A stretch of 64,000 bases of DNA, from assembly GCA_949130485.1 (NCBI GenBank), contig OX422185.1, positions 9,672,118 to 9,736,117 of the forward strand. The letters are read 5' to 3'. The notes under the pieces were generated by a model. That model had not been told where the DNA came from and made no database searches. It saw only the letters and a list, made by a program, of their open reading frames with translations. Origin of the DNA: Agelas oroides. Taxonomy: Eukaryota > Porifera > Demospongiae > Agelasida > Agelasidae. The position numbers and the translations under genes are program-made. Shown piece after piece: positions 1 to 12,800 of the stretch; the first letter of the stretch is position 1; every line of letters begins with the position of its first letter.

Positions 1-879
1 ACCACGAAGGTTAGTAGGTGCTACAGATGGAAAACGCTAGGGTGAGAAAGCCTGGTTACGAGGCTAATAACTTTCAAGTGTTTAACAATTTCCTCAAAAA
101 ATTATAAGAAAATTAAGACTTGCTCTCATCAAAGGGACATTAGTTCTGACTTCAAAACCATCCAGAGTAGCTCACACTAATATGTAAGTACAAAAGAGAC
201 CTCACACACGCACAAAATAAATGTGCACCTGAGGCTTCTTCTCTCCAGCTACAAAACCCTGGGAATGAGGCTCATTTACGGTATCCTGTCATACAGTTGC
301 AGGTTAGTGTAGGTACTTTGGATTCATTGAACTATGCCATCCAAACAGACCCGGGGGGAGACAGGCAACTATACTTCATTGTTGCCTACCCTACCCGGGG
401 TACATTGGTGAAAACAGTTTGCAATAACATACCCATACTCCGTTGTTGATCACTGCTGTTGCTTCAGACTGATTTATACATTCTCAGGCTTTATTTGGAT
501 CTCATATCTTCAGATTTCTGCATGCTGTTCCTGAAGGCCATAGAGCTCTGTACACGATGACACTCTCATGAGATAGACCACTCCGTGCGCAATAGTTGGG
601 TGTAAGTTCCATCTTCGTACGCTTAACCGTTCCCGAGATATGTGCATGTTTGTATTTTCCTTGCACGCACGTGATGATTACCGAATGTACCATTTTCTCT
701 ATTTAAAAGTAACCCAAAATTTTGTACCGACCACTTTGCAATAATGATGCACATCTCGGCTTCTACTGCACCGATTCGCGTGAAACAAAACCCGTTGTAC
801 TCAACATACAATGCTGAATCCGATAAGTATTACTACAATAGTTTATGTAAAAGTTTGGAAAACCCTCCGGAATCACTAC
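1..879. other. Non-satellite flank, no gene recognised
   Basis: I see no supportable gene here; the two short reverse-strand frames at 502-811 have no recognisable domain. A hairpin is visible at 350-399, where CCCGGGGGGAGACAGGCAAC is followed after 11 bases by an imperfect reverse complement ending in ACCCGGG. Bases 830-879 look like a decayed satellite monomer grading into the array. Confidence 0.6.
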
Positions 880-2150
880 TATAGGTCCTGCGAAGCTTGT
901 GCAAGCCTGTTTAAGTGTCAGGAAATATCTTGAAAGCAGTTTTCACCACTGTCCGGGTCCTGTGAAGCTCGTACAAGCCTGTTTTAGTGCGTGAAATGTC
1001 TGACACAGTCGTTTTAACCACAGCATAGGCCCTGTGAAACTCGTGCAAGCCTGTTTATGTGCGAGGAAAGAGATCTAGAAAGCGGTTTTCACCACTGTGG
1101 AGGTCCAGCGAGGATGGTCCTGTGAAGCTCGTACAAGCCTGTTCAAGTGCCAGGAAAGATCTTGAAAGCGATTTACACCACACTATAGGTCTTGTGAAGC
1201 TCGTGCAAGCCTGTTTAAGTGTCAGGAAATATCTTGAAAGCGGTTTTCACCACTGTGCGGGTACTGTGAAGCTCGTACAAGCCTGTTTTAATGCGGGAAA
1301 TGTCTGACACAGTCGTTTTAACCACAGCATAGGTACTGTGAAACTCGTGCAAGCCTGTTTATGTGTGAGGAAAGATCTAGAAAGCAATTTTCACCACTGT
1401 TGAGGTCATGCGAGGCTCGTGCAATCCTGTTTCTCTACGTGAAGGGTCTGACACAGCCGTTTTAACCACAGTATAGGTCCTTTCAGGCTAGTGCAAACCT
1501 GTTTATGTGCGTGAAAAGTCTAATACAGCCGTTTTAACCAAAGTATAGGTCTTTTGAGGCTCGTGCAAGCCTGTTTATGTGCGTGAAAGGTCTGACACAG
1601 CCGTTATAACTACAGTACAAGTCCTGTGAAGCTCGTGCAAGCCTGTTTATGTGCCAGGAAAGATAATAAAAGTGGTTTTCACCACACTATAGGTCCTATG
1701 AAGCTTGTGCAAGCCTGTTTAAGTGTCAGGAAATATCTTGAAAGCGGTTTTCACCACTGTGCGGGTCCTGTGAAGCTCGTACAAGCCTGTTTTAGTGCGG
1801 GAAATGTCTGACACAGTCGTTTTAACCACAGCATAGGTCCTGTGAAACTCGTACAAGCCTCTTTATGTGCGAGGAAAGATCTAGAAAGCAGTTTTCACCA
1901 CTTTTGGGGTGAGGTGAGGCTCGTGCAAGCATGTTTATGTGTGTGAAATGTGTGACACAGCCGTTTTAACCACAGTATTGGTCCTGTGAAGCTCGTGCAA
2001 GCCTGTTTATGTGCCAGGAAAATCTAGAAAGCAGTTTTCACCATTGTGCAGGTCCTGTGAAGCTCATGGAAGCCTGTTCATGTGCCAGGAAAGATCTTGA
2101 AGGCGGTTTGCACCACACTATAGGTCTTGTGAAGCTCGTGCTAGCCTGTT
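880..2150 (+). repeat. 72-bp satellite array, block 1
   Basis: About 17 tandem monomers of 72 bp in forward orientation. Each begins near GTCCTGTGAAGCTCGTGCAA and continues with a class-specific second half. All of A (GATCTAGAAAGCAG), B (TCTGACACAGCCG) and an A variant with ATCTTGAAAGCGG occur here. The block ends at 2150, where the flank repeat begins. Open frames through it are a by-product of the 72-bp period and not genes. Confidence 0.95.
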
Positions 2151-3113
2151 TAACGTGGCAGGGGAAGTCACTCGGCGGAGGGTAACGAAAACATAAAGCT
2201 TGGTTATAGTCAGGAGCAGTGTTGCTCCTAGTTTCAGGGTTAGGGTTTGGTTTAGGGCAATCTTGCATTGCCTAATTTTAAAAATGGGTTTTAGTAGGTT
2301 ATTAATATATTAATGAGCCAAAATTGCCACTCGATGGATGCATCTACATGCTCACTGTAGGTAGCGTCCTAACCACCAATGTATCTCAAATCATTCTGTG
2401 CCAGCTTTTGTTCAGAGCTACTCCCAAAGCCAGGCTAGACTCATGTTTGTCACCAAAATGAATGCACATTTCAAAAAATTCACAGCTTGTCTACGGGAGG
2501 GGCTCATTCACGAGTGCAAGCAAGCATTACTAGCCCCACCTCTCCCCCTTATGTCGCTAAACAACTCACGGCTCAGTTCCACACACAAACTCCGTTCAGC
2601 TTTCCTGTCAATGGCAACGTAGTACCAACGATATATTGCACATACTAGTTAAAGCCCAGCCCAGCACTCGAAGCACCAGGCCACGATCACCTACTAGGCT
2701 TGGCATACGATCGCAAGACCTGGGCCTGCCCAATGAGTACAGTCTTGGCCACTGTGGCCTTTCTGCTGCTTCTAGACACAAGCTTGCTTTCACAAGCAGG
2801 CACTACGCACTACTAAACTCCTTTTTTTTTGTTTTTGTTTTTTTTGTTTTTAAGTCGATCTAAGCTTATCTTCAAAAGTTCCGACCACCACATGAGGGGT
2901 TCCGCCAGGCCACATCTTAACTAACTTAATTATAAACTGATTATTGGATGTCAATGCCGACAGGAAATGGGGAAAATCCCCAATTTTACGGACAGTGAAC
3001 GGATGAAGACTCCCAAAACGGACTCTTCGCTACAATTTTAACAAGACAAAGAAGTCTATCAGCTTGGATTCCAGGTTTGTTGACCTTGAAAACACAGGGT
3101 TCCCTGCCACCTT
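2151..3113. repeat. Satellite-flank repeat, copy 1 (uninterrupted)
   Basis: This segment recurs at 23656-26182, where a 1.5-kb element interrupts it, and its first part recurs at 14170-14312. It starts with CTCGGCGGAGG and TAACGAAAACATAAA, then carries TTAGGG-like motifs near 2238-2262, an AT-rich stretch, and a T-rich tract at 2821-2851. A 74-residue frame at 2398-2622 is partly conserved in the second copy, but with an inserted run of codons and no recognisable domain, so I do not call it a gene. The copy ends at GCCACCTTAAG. Confidence 0.85.
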
Positions 3114-3804
3114 AAGATGCTGCACATAACTGAACTATGAATATTCCACATGTTACATTTGTCAAGTCAACCCAATCCAGTGCTACCACAGAACAAACAT
3201 GACACCACTAATCATATTCTTGAGGACCAATGAACGGAATGTTGCCTAGGGGTGCCACACAGAGCTAGCTAAATTCAACCTATTAATATGCATGAGGGGA
3301 CAGATTGCCTGAATTCCAGCCGGAATTACACGCCTTTAATGAGATTCATTGATCTCAATTCGGACATTAACCCAACATTCACGAGTATCCAAGGATGGAT
3401 AATGAGATTCATAGCCCTGTTCTGTTCGGGTTTGAGTCCATGAATGGCTTAGGGCATACTCATAAATATTCAACATCATTTACCCATTCCTTTCAACCCC
3501 AAGCCAAGCTGCCAATGCTTCAACAGAAGGTCAATAATGAGGTTCATGAGAGTCAACATACTCTAACCCTCCCATTGGACAGCTGACTGAACCCAGGGTT
3601 GTTCATGGGTAATGCCGAGGTCTAGTTAAAGCCAACTCATAAATATTCATGAGGTGGACAGAAACACTCCAGATTTTAGACCTCGGTTGGGTTTTAATTA
3701 GATTCATAGGCTCATCAATTGGGGTTAGGGAGATTAGGGTTAATGAGATTAGCGTTAGGGATTTTAGGGTTAAGGCAAACCAGGGTTAGGGCTAGGGCCA
3801 GACT
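3114..3804. other. Intergenic AT-rich flank with telomere-like motifs
   Basis: No gene is seen. Diffuse, degenerate recurrences of ATAAATATTCATGAGG-like and AATGAGATTCAT strings suggest an old tandem repeat. The last 80 bases (3721-3804) are rich in TTAGGG-type motifs (GGGTTAGGG, GATTAGGGTTAATG, TTTTAGGGTTAAGG) and run directly into the satellite. Confidence 0.6.
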
Positions 3805-6800
3805 TAGGTTTAAGTGTCAGGAAATATCTTGAAAGCGGTTTTCACCACTGTGTGGGTACTGTGAAGCTCGTACAAGCCTGTTTTAGTGCGGGAAATGTCT
3901 GACACAGTCGTTTTAACCACAGAATAGGTCCTGTGAAACTTGTGCAAGCCTGTTTACGTGCGAGGAAAGGTCTAGAAAGCAGTTTTCACCACTGTTGAGG
4001 TACTGCGAGGCTCGTGCAATCCTGTTTCTGTACATGAAAGGTCTGACACAGCCGTTTTAACCACAGTATAGGTCCTTTCAGGCTCGTGCAAGCCTGTTTG
4101 TGCGTGAAAGGTCTTACACAGCCGTTTTAACTACAGTACAGGTCCAGTGAAGCTCGTGCAAGCTGGTTTATGTGCCAAGCAGTTTTCACCACTGTGCAGG
4201 TCCTGTGAAGCTCGTGCAAGCCTGTTTAAGTGCCAGGAAAGATCTTGAAAGCGGTTTTCACCACACTATAGGTGCTGTGAAGCTCGTGCAAGCCTGTTTA
4301 AGTGTCAGGAAATATCTTGAAAGCGGTTTTCGTCTGACACAGCCGTTTTAAGTACAGTACAGGTCCTGTGAAGCTCGTGCAAGCCTGTTTAAGTGCCAGG
4401 AAAGATCTTGAAAGCAGTTTCCACCACACTAAAGGTGTTGTGAAGCTCGTGCAAGCCTGTTTAAGTGTCAGGAAATATCTTGAAAGAGGTTTTCACCACT
4501 GTGTGGGTACTGTGAAGCTCGTACAAGCCTGTTTTAGTAAGTGAAATGTCTGACACAGTCGTTTTAACAACAGCATAGGTCCTGTGAAACTCGTGCAAGC
4601 CTGTTTATGTGCGAGGAAAGATCTAGAATGCAGTTTTCACCACTGTGTGTGTACTGTGAAGCTCGTACAAGTCTGTTTTTGTGTGGGAAAGTGTTCCATT
4701 GCCATTTTATCTGCCGTGGAAGTGCAGTGAAGGACGTGAAGGCCTGTTGAAGTGCCTGTTGAAGTCCTCTGAGGCTCGTAGAAGCCTGTTTATGTGCGTG
4801 AAATGCCTCACACAACAGTTTATCCACAGTATAGGTCCTGTGAAGCTCGTGCAAGCCTGTTTATGTGCCAGGAATGATCTAGAAAGCGGTTTTCACCACT
4901 ATGGAGGTTCAGCGAGGCTAGTGCAAGCCTGTTTAAGTGTCAGGAAAGAGCTAGAAAGCAGTTTTAACCACTGTACCGGTCCTGTGAAGCTCGTACAAGC
5001 CTGTTTAAGTGCGGGAAGTGTGTATCATTGCCTTTTTAAAAGCCGTGGAGTAGCTGTGAAGTACGTGCAGACCTGTTTAAGTGCCTGGAAAGATATATAA
5101 AGCAGTTTTTACCGCTGTTGAGGTCCTCTAAGGCTCGTGGAAGCCTGTTTATTAGCCAGGAAAGACCTAGAATGCAGTTTGCACCACTATGGAAGTCCTG
5201 TGAGGCTCGTGCAAGACTGTTTATGTGTGTGAAAAGTCTGACACTGCCGTTTTAACGATAGTATACGTCCTGTGAAGCTCGGTCAAGCGTGTTTAAGTGT
5301 CAGGAAAGAGCTAGAAAGCAGGTTTCACCACTGTGGAAGTCCTGTGAAACACTTGCAAGCCTGTTTATGTGCCAGGAAAGGTCTAGAAAGCAGTTTTCAC
5401 CATTGTGCATATCCTGTGAAGCTCGTACAAGTCTATTTATGTGCGGGAAAGGTGTACCATTGCTGTTTTATCTACCGTGGAAGTGCAGTGAAGGACGTGC
5501 AGGCCTGTTGAAGTGCCTGTTGAGGTCCTCTGAGGCTTGTAGAAGCATGTTTATGTACGTGAAATGTCTCACACAACAGTTTTATCCACAGTATAGGTCC
5601 TGTGAAGCTCGTGCAAGCCTGTTTATGTGCCAGCAACGATCTAGAAAGCAGTTTTCACCACTGTGGAGGTCCAGGGAGGCTAGTGCAAGCCTGTTTAAGT
5701 GTCAGGAAAGAGCTAGAAAGCAGTTTTCACCACAGTTGAGGTCCTGTGAGGCTCATGCAAGCCTGTTTTAATGTTCCAAGAAACATCTAGAAAGCAGTAT
5801 TTACCACTGTGCGTATCCTGTGAAGGACGTACAAGCCTGTTTAAGTGCTGGAGAGGTGTGACATCGTCGTTTCAACCGCCGTGGAGGTGCTTTGCAGCAC
5901 GTGCAGGCCTGTTTAAGTGCCTGGAAAATCTAGAACGCAGTTTTCACCGCTGGTGAGGTCCTCTAAGGCTCGTGGAAGCCTGTTTATTAGCCAGGAAAGA
6001 CCGTTTTATCTGCCGTGGAAGTGCAGTGAAGGACGTGCAGGCCTGTTGAAGGGCCTGTTGATGTTCTGTGAGGCTCGTGCAAGCCTGTTTATGTGCGTGA
6101 AAGGTCTGACACTGCCGTTTTAACCATAGTATACGTCCTGTGAAGCTCGTGCAAGCCTGTTTAAGTGTCAGGAAAAAGCTAGAAAGCAGGTTTCACCATT
6201 GTGGAAGTCCTGTGAAGCACTTGCAAACCAGTTTAAGAGCCAGGAAAGACCTAGAAAGCTGGTTTCACCACTGTGGAAGTCCTGTGAGGCTCGTGCAAGA
6301 CTATTTTATGTGCCAGCAAAGATCTAGAAAGCAGTTTTCACCACTGTGTAGCTCCTGTGAAGCTCGTACAAGCCTGTTTAAGTGCGGGAACGGTGTGACA
6401 TCGCCGTTTTAACTGACGTGGAGGTGCTGAAATGCACGTGCAAGCCTGTTTCCTTACCAGGAAAGATCTAGAAAGCAGTTTTCACCACTGTGCAGGTCCT
6501 GTGAAGCTCGTACAAGCCTGTTTATGTGCGTGAAATGTCTGACAGAGCCATTTTAACCCCAGTATAGGTCCTGTGCATCTCGTGCAAGCCGGTTTATGTT
6601 TCCGGAAAGATCTAGAAAGCAGTTTTCACAACTGTGGAGGTCCTGTGAAGCTGGTGCAAGCCGATTTATGTGCCACGAAAGATCTAGAAACCGGTTTTCA
6701 CCACTGTGCAGGTCCTGTAAAGCTCGTACAAGCCTGTTTAAGTGCGGGAAATGTGGGACATCGCCGTTTTAACCGCCGTGGAGGTGCTGTGAAGCACGTG

Positions 6801-9800
6801 CTAGCCTGTTTATGTGCCAGGAAAGGTCTAGAAATCAGTTTTCACCACTGTGGAGGTCATGTGAAGATGGTGCACGTCTGTTTATGTGCCAGGAAAGATC
6901 TAGAAAGCAGTTTACACCACTGCACAGGTCCTGTGAAGCTCGTACAAGCCTGTTTAAGTGCGGGAAAGGTGTGACATCGCCGATTTCATCGGCGTGGTGG
7001 AGCTGTGAAGCATATCCACACCTGTTCAAGTGCCTGGAAAGATCTAGAAAGCAATTTTGACCACTGTTGAGGTCCTGCGAGGCTCGTGCAATCCTGTTTG
7101 TATATGTGAAACATCTGACACAGCAATTTTAACCACAGTATAGGTCCTTTGATGCTCGTGCAAGCCTGTTTATGTGCGTGAAAAGTCTGACAGCCGTTTT
7201 AACCACAGTATAGTTCCTTTGAGGCTAGTGCAAGCCTGTTTATGTGCGTGAAAGGTCTGACACAGCCGTTTGAACTACAGTACAGGTCCTGTGAAGCTCG
7301 TGCAAGCTTGTTTTTGTCCCAGGAAAGATCTTGAAAGCGTTTTTCACCACACTATAGCTCCTGTGAAGCTTGTGCAAGCCTGTTTAAGTGTCACAAAATA
7401 TCTAGAAAGCGGTTTTCACCACTGTGCGGGTCCTGTGAAGCTCGTACAAGCCTGTTTTAGTGCGGGAAATGTGTGTCATCGCCTTTTTAAAAGCCGTGGA
7501 GTAGCTGTGAAGTGCGTGCAGACCTGTTTATGTGCCTGGAAAGATATAGAGAGCAGTTTTCACCACAGTTGAGGTCCTGTGAAGCTGGTGCAAGCCTGTT
7601 TATGTGTCAGGAAAGATATAGTAAGCTGTTTTCACCACTATGGAGGTCCAGCGAGGCTAGTGCAAGCCTGTTTATTTGCCAGGAAAGATCTAGAAAGCAG
7701 TTTTCACCACTGTGGAGGTCCTGTGAAGCTCGTGCAAGCCTGTTTATGTGCCAGGAAAGATCTAGAAAGCAGTATTTACCACTGTGCGTACCCTGTGAAG
7801 CACGTACAAGCCTGTTTAAGTGCTGGAGAAGTGTGACATCGTCGTTTCAACCGCCGTGGAGGTGCTTTGTAGCACGTGCAGGCCTGTTTAAGTGCCTGGA
7901 AAATCTAGAACGCAGTTTTCACCGCTGTTGAGGTCCTCTAAGGCTCGTGGAAGCCTGTTTATTAGCCAGGAAAGACCGTTTTATCTGCCGTGGAAGTGCA
8001 GTGAAGGACGTGCAGGCCTGTTGAAGGGCCTGTTGATGTCCTGTGAGGCTCGTGCAAGCCTGTTTATGTGCGTGAAAGGTCTGACACTGCCGTTTTAACC
8101 ATAGTATACGTCCTGTGAAGCTCGTGCATGCCTGTTTAAGTGTCAGGAAAGAGCTAGAAAGCAGGTTTCACCACTGTGGAAGTCCTGTGAAGCACTTGCA
8201 AACCAGTTTATACAAGCCTGTTTATGTGCGTGAAATGTCTGACAGAGCCGTTTTAACCCGAGTATAGGTCCTGTGCATCTCGTGCAAGCCGGTTTATGTT
8301 CCCGGAAAGATCTAGAAAGCAGTTTTCACAACTGTGGAGGTCCTGTGAAGCTGGTGCAAGCCGATTTATGTGCCACGAAAGATCTAGAAACCGGTTTTCA
8401 CCACTGTGCAGGTCCTGTAAAGCTCGTACAAGCCTGTTTAAGTGCAGGAAATGTGGGACATCGCCATTTTAACCGCCGTGGAGGTGCTGTGAAGCACGTG
8501 CTAGCCTGTTTATGTGCCAGGAAATATCTAGAAAGCAGTTTTCACCACTGTGGAGGTCCTGTGAAGCTGGTGCACGCCTGTTTATGTGCCAGGAAAGATC
8601 TAGAAAGCAGTTTTCACCACTGTGGTGGTCCTGTGAAGCTGGTGCAAGCTTGTTGATATGCCAGGAAAGATCTAGAAAGCAGTTTACACCACTGAACAGG
8701 ACCTGTGAAGCTCATACAAGCCTGTTTAAGTGCGGGAAAGGTGTGACATCGCCATTTTCATCGGCGTGGTGGAGCTGTGAAGCATGTCCACGCCTGTTTA
8801 AGTGCCTGGAAAGATCTAGAATGCAATTTTGACCACTGTTGAGGTCCTGCGAGGCTCGTGCAATCCTGTTTCTATACGTGAAATGTCTGACACAGCAATT
8901 TTAACCACAGTATAGGTCCTTTGATGCTCGTGCAAGCCTGTTTATGTGCGTGAAAAGTCTGACAGCCGTTTTAACCACAGTATATGTCCTTTGAGGCTGT
9001 GCAAGCCTGTTTATGTGCGTAAAAGGTCTGACACAGCCGTTTGAACTACAGTACAGGTCCTGTGAAGCTCGTGCAAGCTTGTTTATGTGCCAGGAAAGAT
9101 CTTGAAAGCGGGTTTCACCACACTATAGCTCCTGTGAAGCTTGTGCAAGCCTGTTTAAGTGTCACAAAATATCTAGAAAGCAGTTTTCACCACTGTGCGG
9201 GTCCTGTGAAGCTCGTACAAGCCTGTTTTAGTGCGGGAAATGTGTGTCATCGCCTTTTTAAAAGCCGTGGAGTAGCTGTGAAGTACGTGCAGACCTGTTT
9301 ATGGGCCTGGAAAGAAACAGAGAGCAGTTTTCACCACAGTTGAGGTCCTGTGAAGCTGGTGCAAGCCTGTTTTGATGTGCCAGGAAAGATCTAGAAAGCA
9401 GTATTTACCACTGCACGTATCCTGTGAAGCACATGCAAGCCTGTTTAAGTGCTGGACAGGTGTGACATCGCCGTTTCAACAGCCGTGGAGGTGCTTTGTA
9501 GCACGTGCAGGCCTGTTTAAGTGCCTGGAAAAATCTAGAACGCAGTTTTCACCGCTGTTGAAGTCCTCTAAGGCTCGTGGAAGCCTGTTTATTAGCCAGG
9601 AAAGACCTAGAATGCAGTTTGAACCACTATGGAGGTCCTGTGAGGCTCGTGCAAGCCTGTTTATGTGCATGAAAGGTCTGACACTGCCGTTTTAACCATA
9701 GTATACGTCCTGTGAAGCTCGTGCAAGCCTGTTTAAGTGTCAGGAAAGAGCTAGAAAGCAGGTTTCACCACTGTGGAAGTCCTGTGAAGCACGTGCAAGC

Positions 9801-12800
9801 CAGTTTAAGAGCCAGGAAAGACCTAGAAAACTGGTTTCACCACTGTGGAAGTCCTGTGAGGCTCGTGCAAGCCTGTTTTATGTGTGTGAAATGTCTGACA
9901 CAGGCATTTTAACCACAGTATAGCTCCGGTGAAGCTGGTGCAAGCGTGTTTGTGTCCATGAAAGCTCTGACACCAACCGTTTTAACCACAGTATAGGTCC
10001 TTTGAGCCTCGTGCAAGCCTATTTATGTGCCAGGAAAGATCTAGAAAGCACTTTTCACCACTGTTCAAGTCCTGTGAGGCTCGTGCAAGCCTGTTTATGT
10101 CCGTGAAAGCTCTGACACAGCCGTGTTAACCACAGTATAGGTCCTTTGAGCCTCGTGCAAGCCTGTTTATGTGCGTTAAAGGTGTGACACTACCGTTTTA
10201 ACTACAGTGTAGGTCCAGTGAAGCTCGTGCAAGCCAGTTTATGTACCAGCAAAGATCTAGAAAGCAGTTTTCACCACTGTGGAGGTCCTGCGAGGCTCGT
10301 ACAAGCCTGTTTATGTGCGTGAAAGCTCTGACACAGCCGTTTTACCCAAGTTTATGTCCTGTGAAGCACGTGCAAGCCTGTTTAAGTGTCAGGAAAGCGC
10401 TAGAAAGCAGTTTTCACCACTGTGGAATACCTGTGAAGCACGTGCAAGCCAGCTCTAAGAGCCAGGAAAGATCTAGAAAGCTGGTTTCACCACAGTGCGG
10501 TTCCTGTGAAGCTCGTGGAAGCCTGTTTTATGCGCAAGGAAAGATCTAGAAAGCACTTTTCACCGCTGTGGAGGTTGTGTGAAGCTCGTGAAAGCATGTT
10601 TATGTGCCAGTAAAGATCTAGAAAGCAGTTTTCACCAGTTTGTGTGTCCTGTGAAGCTCGTACAATTCCTTTTTGTGTGCGGGAAAGGTGTGCCATTGCC
10701 ATTTTATCTGCCGTGGAAGTGCAGTGAAGGACGTACAGGCCTGTTGAAGTGCCTCTTGAAGTCCTCTGAGGCTCGTAGAAGCCTGTTTATGTGCGTAAAA
10801 TGCCTCACACAACAGTTTATCCACAGTATAGGTCCTGTGAAGCTCGTGCAAGCCTGTTTATGTGCCAGGAATGATCTAGAAAGCGGTTTTCACCACTATG
10901 GAGGTTCAGCGAGGCTAGTGCAAGCCTGTTTAAGTGTCAGGAAAGAGCTAGAAAGCAGTTTTAACGTGGAAGCCTGTTTTATGTCCTGTGAAGCACGTGC
11001 AAGCCTGTTTAAGTGTCAGGAAAGCGCTAGAAAGCAGTTTTCACCACTGTGGAATACCTGTGAAGCACGTGCAAGCCAGCTCTAAGAGCCAGGAAAGATC
11101 TAGAAAGCTGGTTTCACCACAGTGCGGTTCCTGTGAAGCTCGTGGAAGCCTGTTTTATGCGCAAGGAAAGATCTAGAAAGCACTTTTCACCGCTGTGGAG
11201 GTTGTGTGAAGCTCGTGAAAGCATGTTTATGTGCCAGTAAAGATCTAGAAAGCAGTTTTCACCAGTTTGTGTGTCCTGTGAAGCTCGTACAATTCCTTTT
11301 TGTGTGCGGGAAAGGTGTGCCATTGCCATTTTATCTGCCGTGGAAGTGCAGTGAAGGACGTACAGGCCTGTTGAAGTGCCTCTTGAAGTCCTCTGAGGCT
11401 CGTAGAAGCCTGTTTATGTGCGTAAAATGCCTCACACAACAGTTTATCCACAGTATAGGTCCTGTGAAGCTCGTGCAAGCCTGTTTATGTGCCAGGAATG
11501 ATCTAGAAAGCGGTTTTCACCACTATGGAGGTTCAGCGAGGCTAGTGCAAGCCTGTTTAAGTGTCAGGAAAGAGCTAGAAAGCAGTTTTAACCACTGTAC
11601 CGGTCCTGTGAAGCTCGTACAAGCCTGTTTAAGTGCGGGAAGTGTGTATCATTGCCTTTTTAAAAGCCGTGGAGTAGCTGTGAAGTACGTGCAGACCTGT
11701 TTAAGTGCCTGGAAAGATATATAAAGCAGTTTTTACCGCTGTTGAGGTCCTCTAAGGCTCGTGGAAGCCTGTTTATTAGCCAGGAAAGACCTAGAATGCA
11801 GTTTGCACCACTATGGAAGTCCTGTGAGGCTCGTGCAAGACTGTTTATGTGCATGAAAGGTCTGACACTGCCGTTTTAACCATAGTATACGTCCTGTGAA
11901 GCTCGTGCAAGCCTGTTTAAGTGTCAGGAAAGAGCTAGAAAGCAGGTTTCACCACTGTGGAAGTACTGTGAAGCACATGCAAGCCAGTTTAAGAGCCAGG
12001 AAAGACCTAGAAAACTGGTTTCACCACTGTGGAAGTCCTGTGAGGCTCGTGCAAGCCTGTTTTATGTGTGTGAAATGTCTGACACAGGCATTTTAACCAC
12101 AGTATAGCTCCGGTGAAGCTGGTGCAAGCCTGTTTGTGTCCATGAAAGCTCTGACACCAACCGTTTTAACCACAGTATAGGTCCTTTGAGCCTCGTGCAA
12201 GCCTATTTATGTGCCAGGAAAGATCTAGAAAGCACTTTTCACCACTGTTCAAGTCCTGTGAGGCTCGTGCAAGCCTGTTTATGTCCGTGAAAGCTCTGAC
12301 ACAGCACACAGAAATGTGTGACATCGCCGTTTTCACCGGCGCGGTGGTGCTGTGAAGCACGTGCACGCCTGTTTAAGTTCCTCGAAATATCTAGAAAGCA
12401 GTTTTCACCACCGTGGAGTTCCTGTGAAGCCGGTGCAAGCCTGTTTATGTGGCACGAAAGATCTAGAAAGCTGTTTTCACCACTGTGCATGTCCGGTGAA
12501 GCTCGTACAAGATTTAGAAGCTCGTACAAGATTTAGAAAGCGGTTTTCACCACTGTGAAGGTCCAGCGTGGATCGTGCAAGCCTGTTTATGTGTCAGGAA
12601 AGATCAAGAAAGCAGTTTTCACCACTGTGCATGTCCGGTGAAGCTCGTACAAGCCTGTTTAAGTGCGGAAAAGATGTGATATCGCCGTTTTAACCACCGT
12701 GGAAGTGCTGTGAAGCACATGCAGGCCTGTTTCAGTGCCTGGAAAGATCTAGAAAGCAGTTTACACCACTATTGATGTCCTGCGAGGCTCGTGCAAGCCT

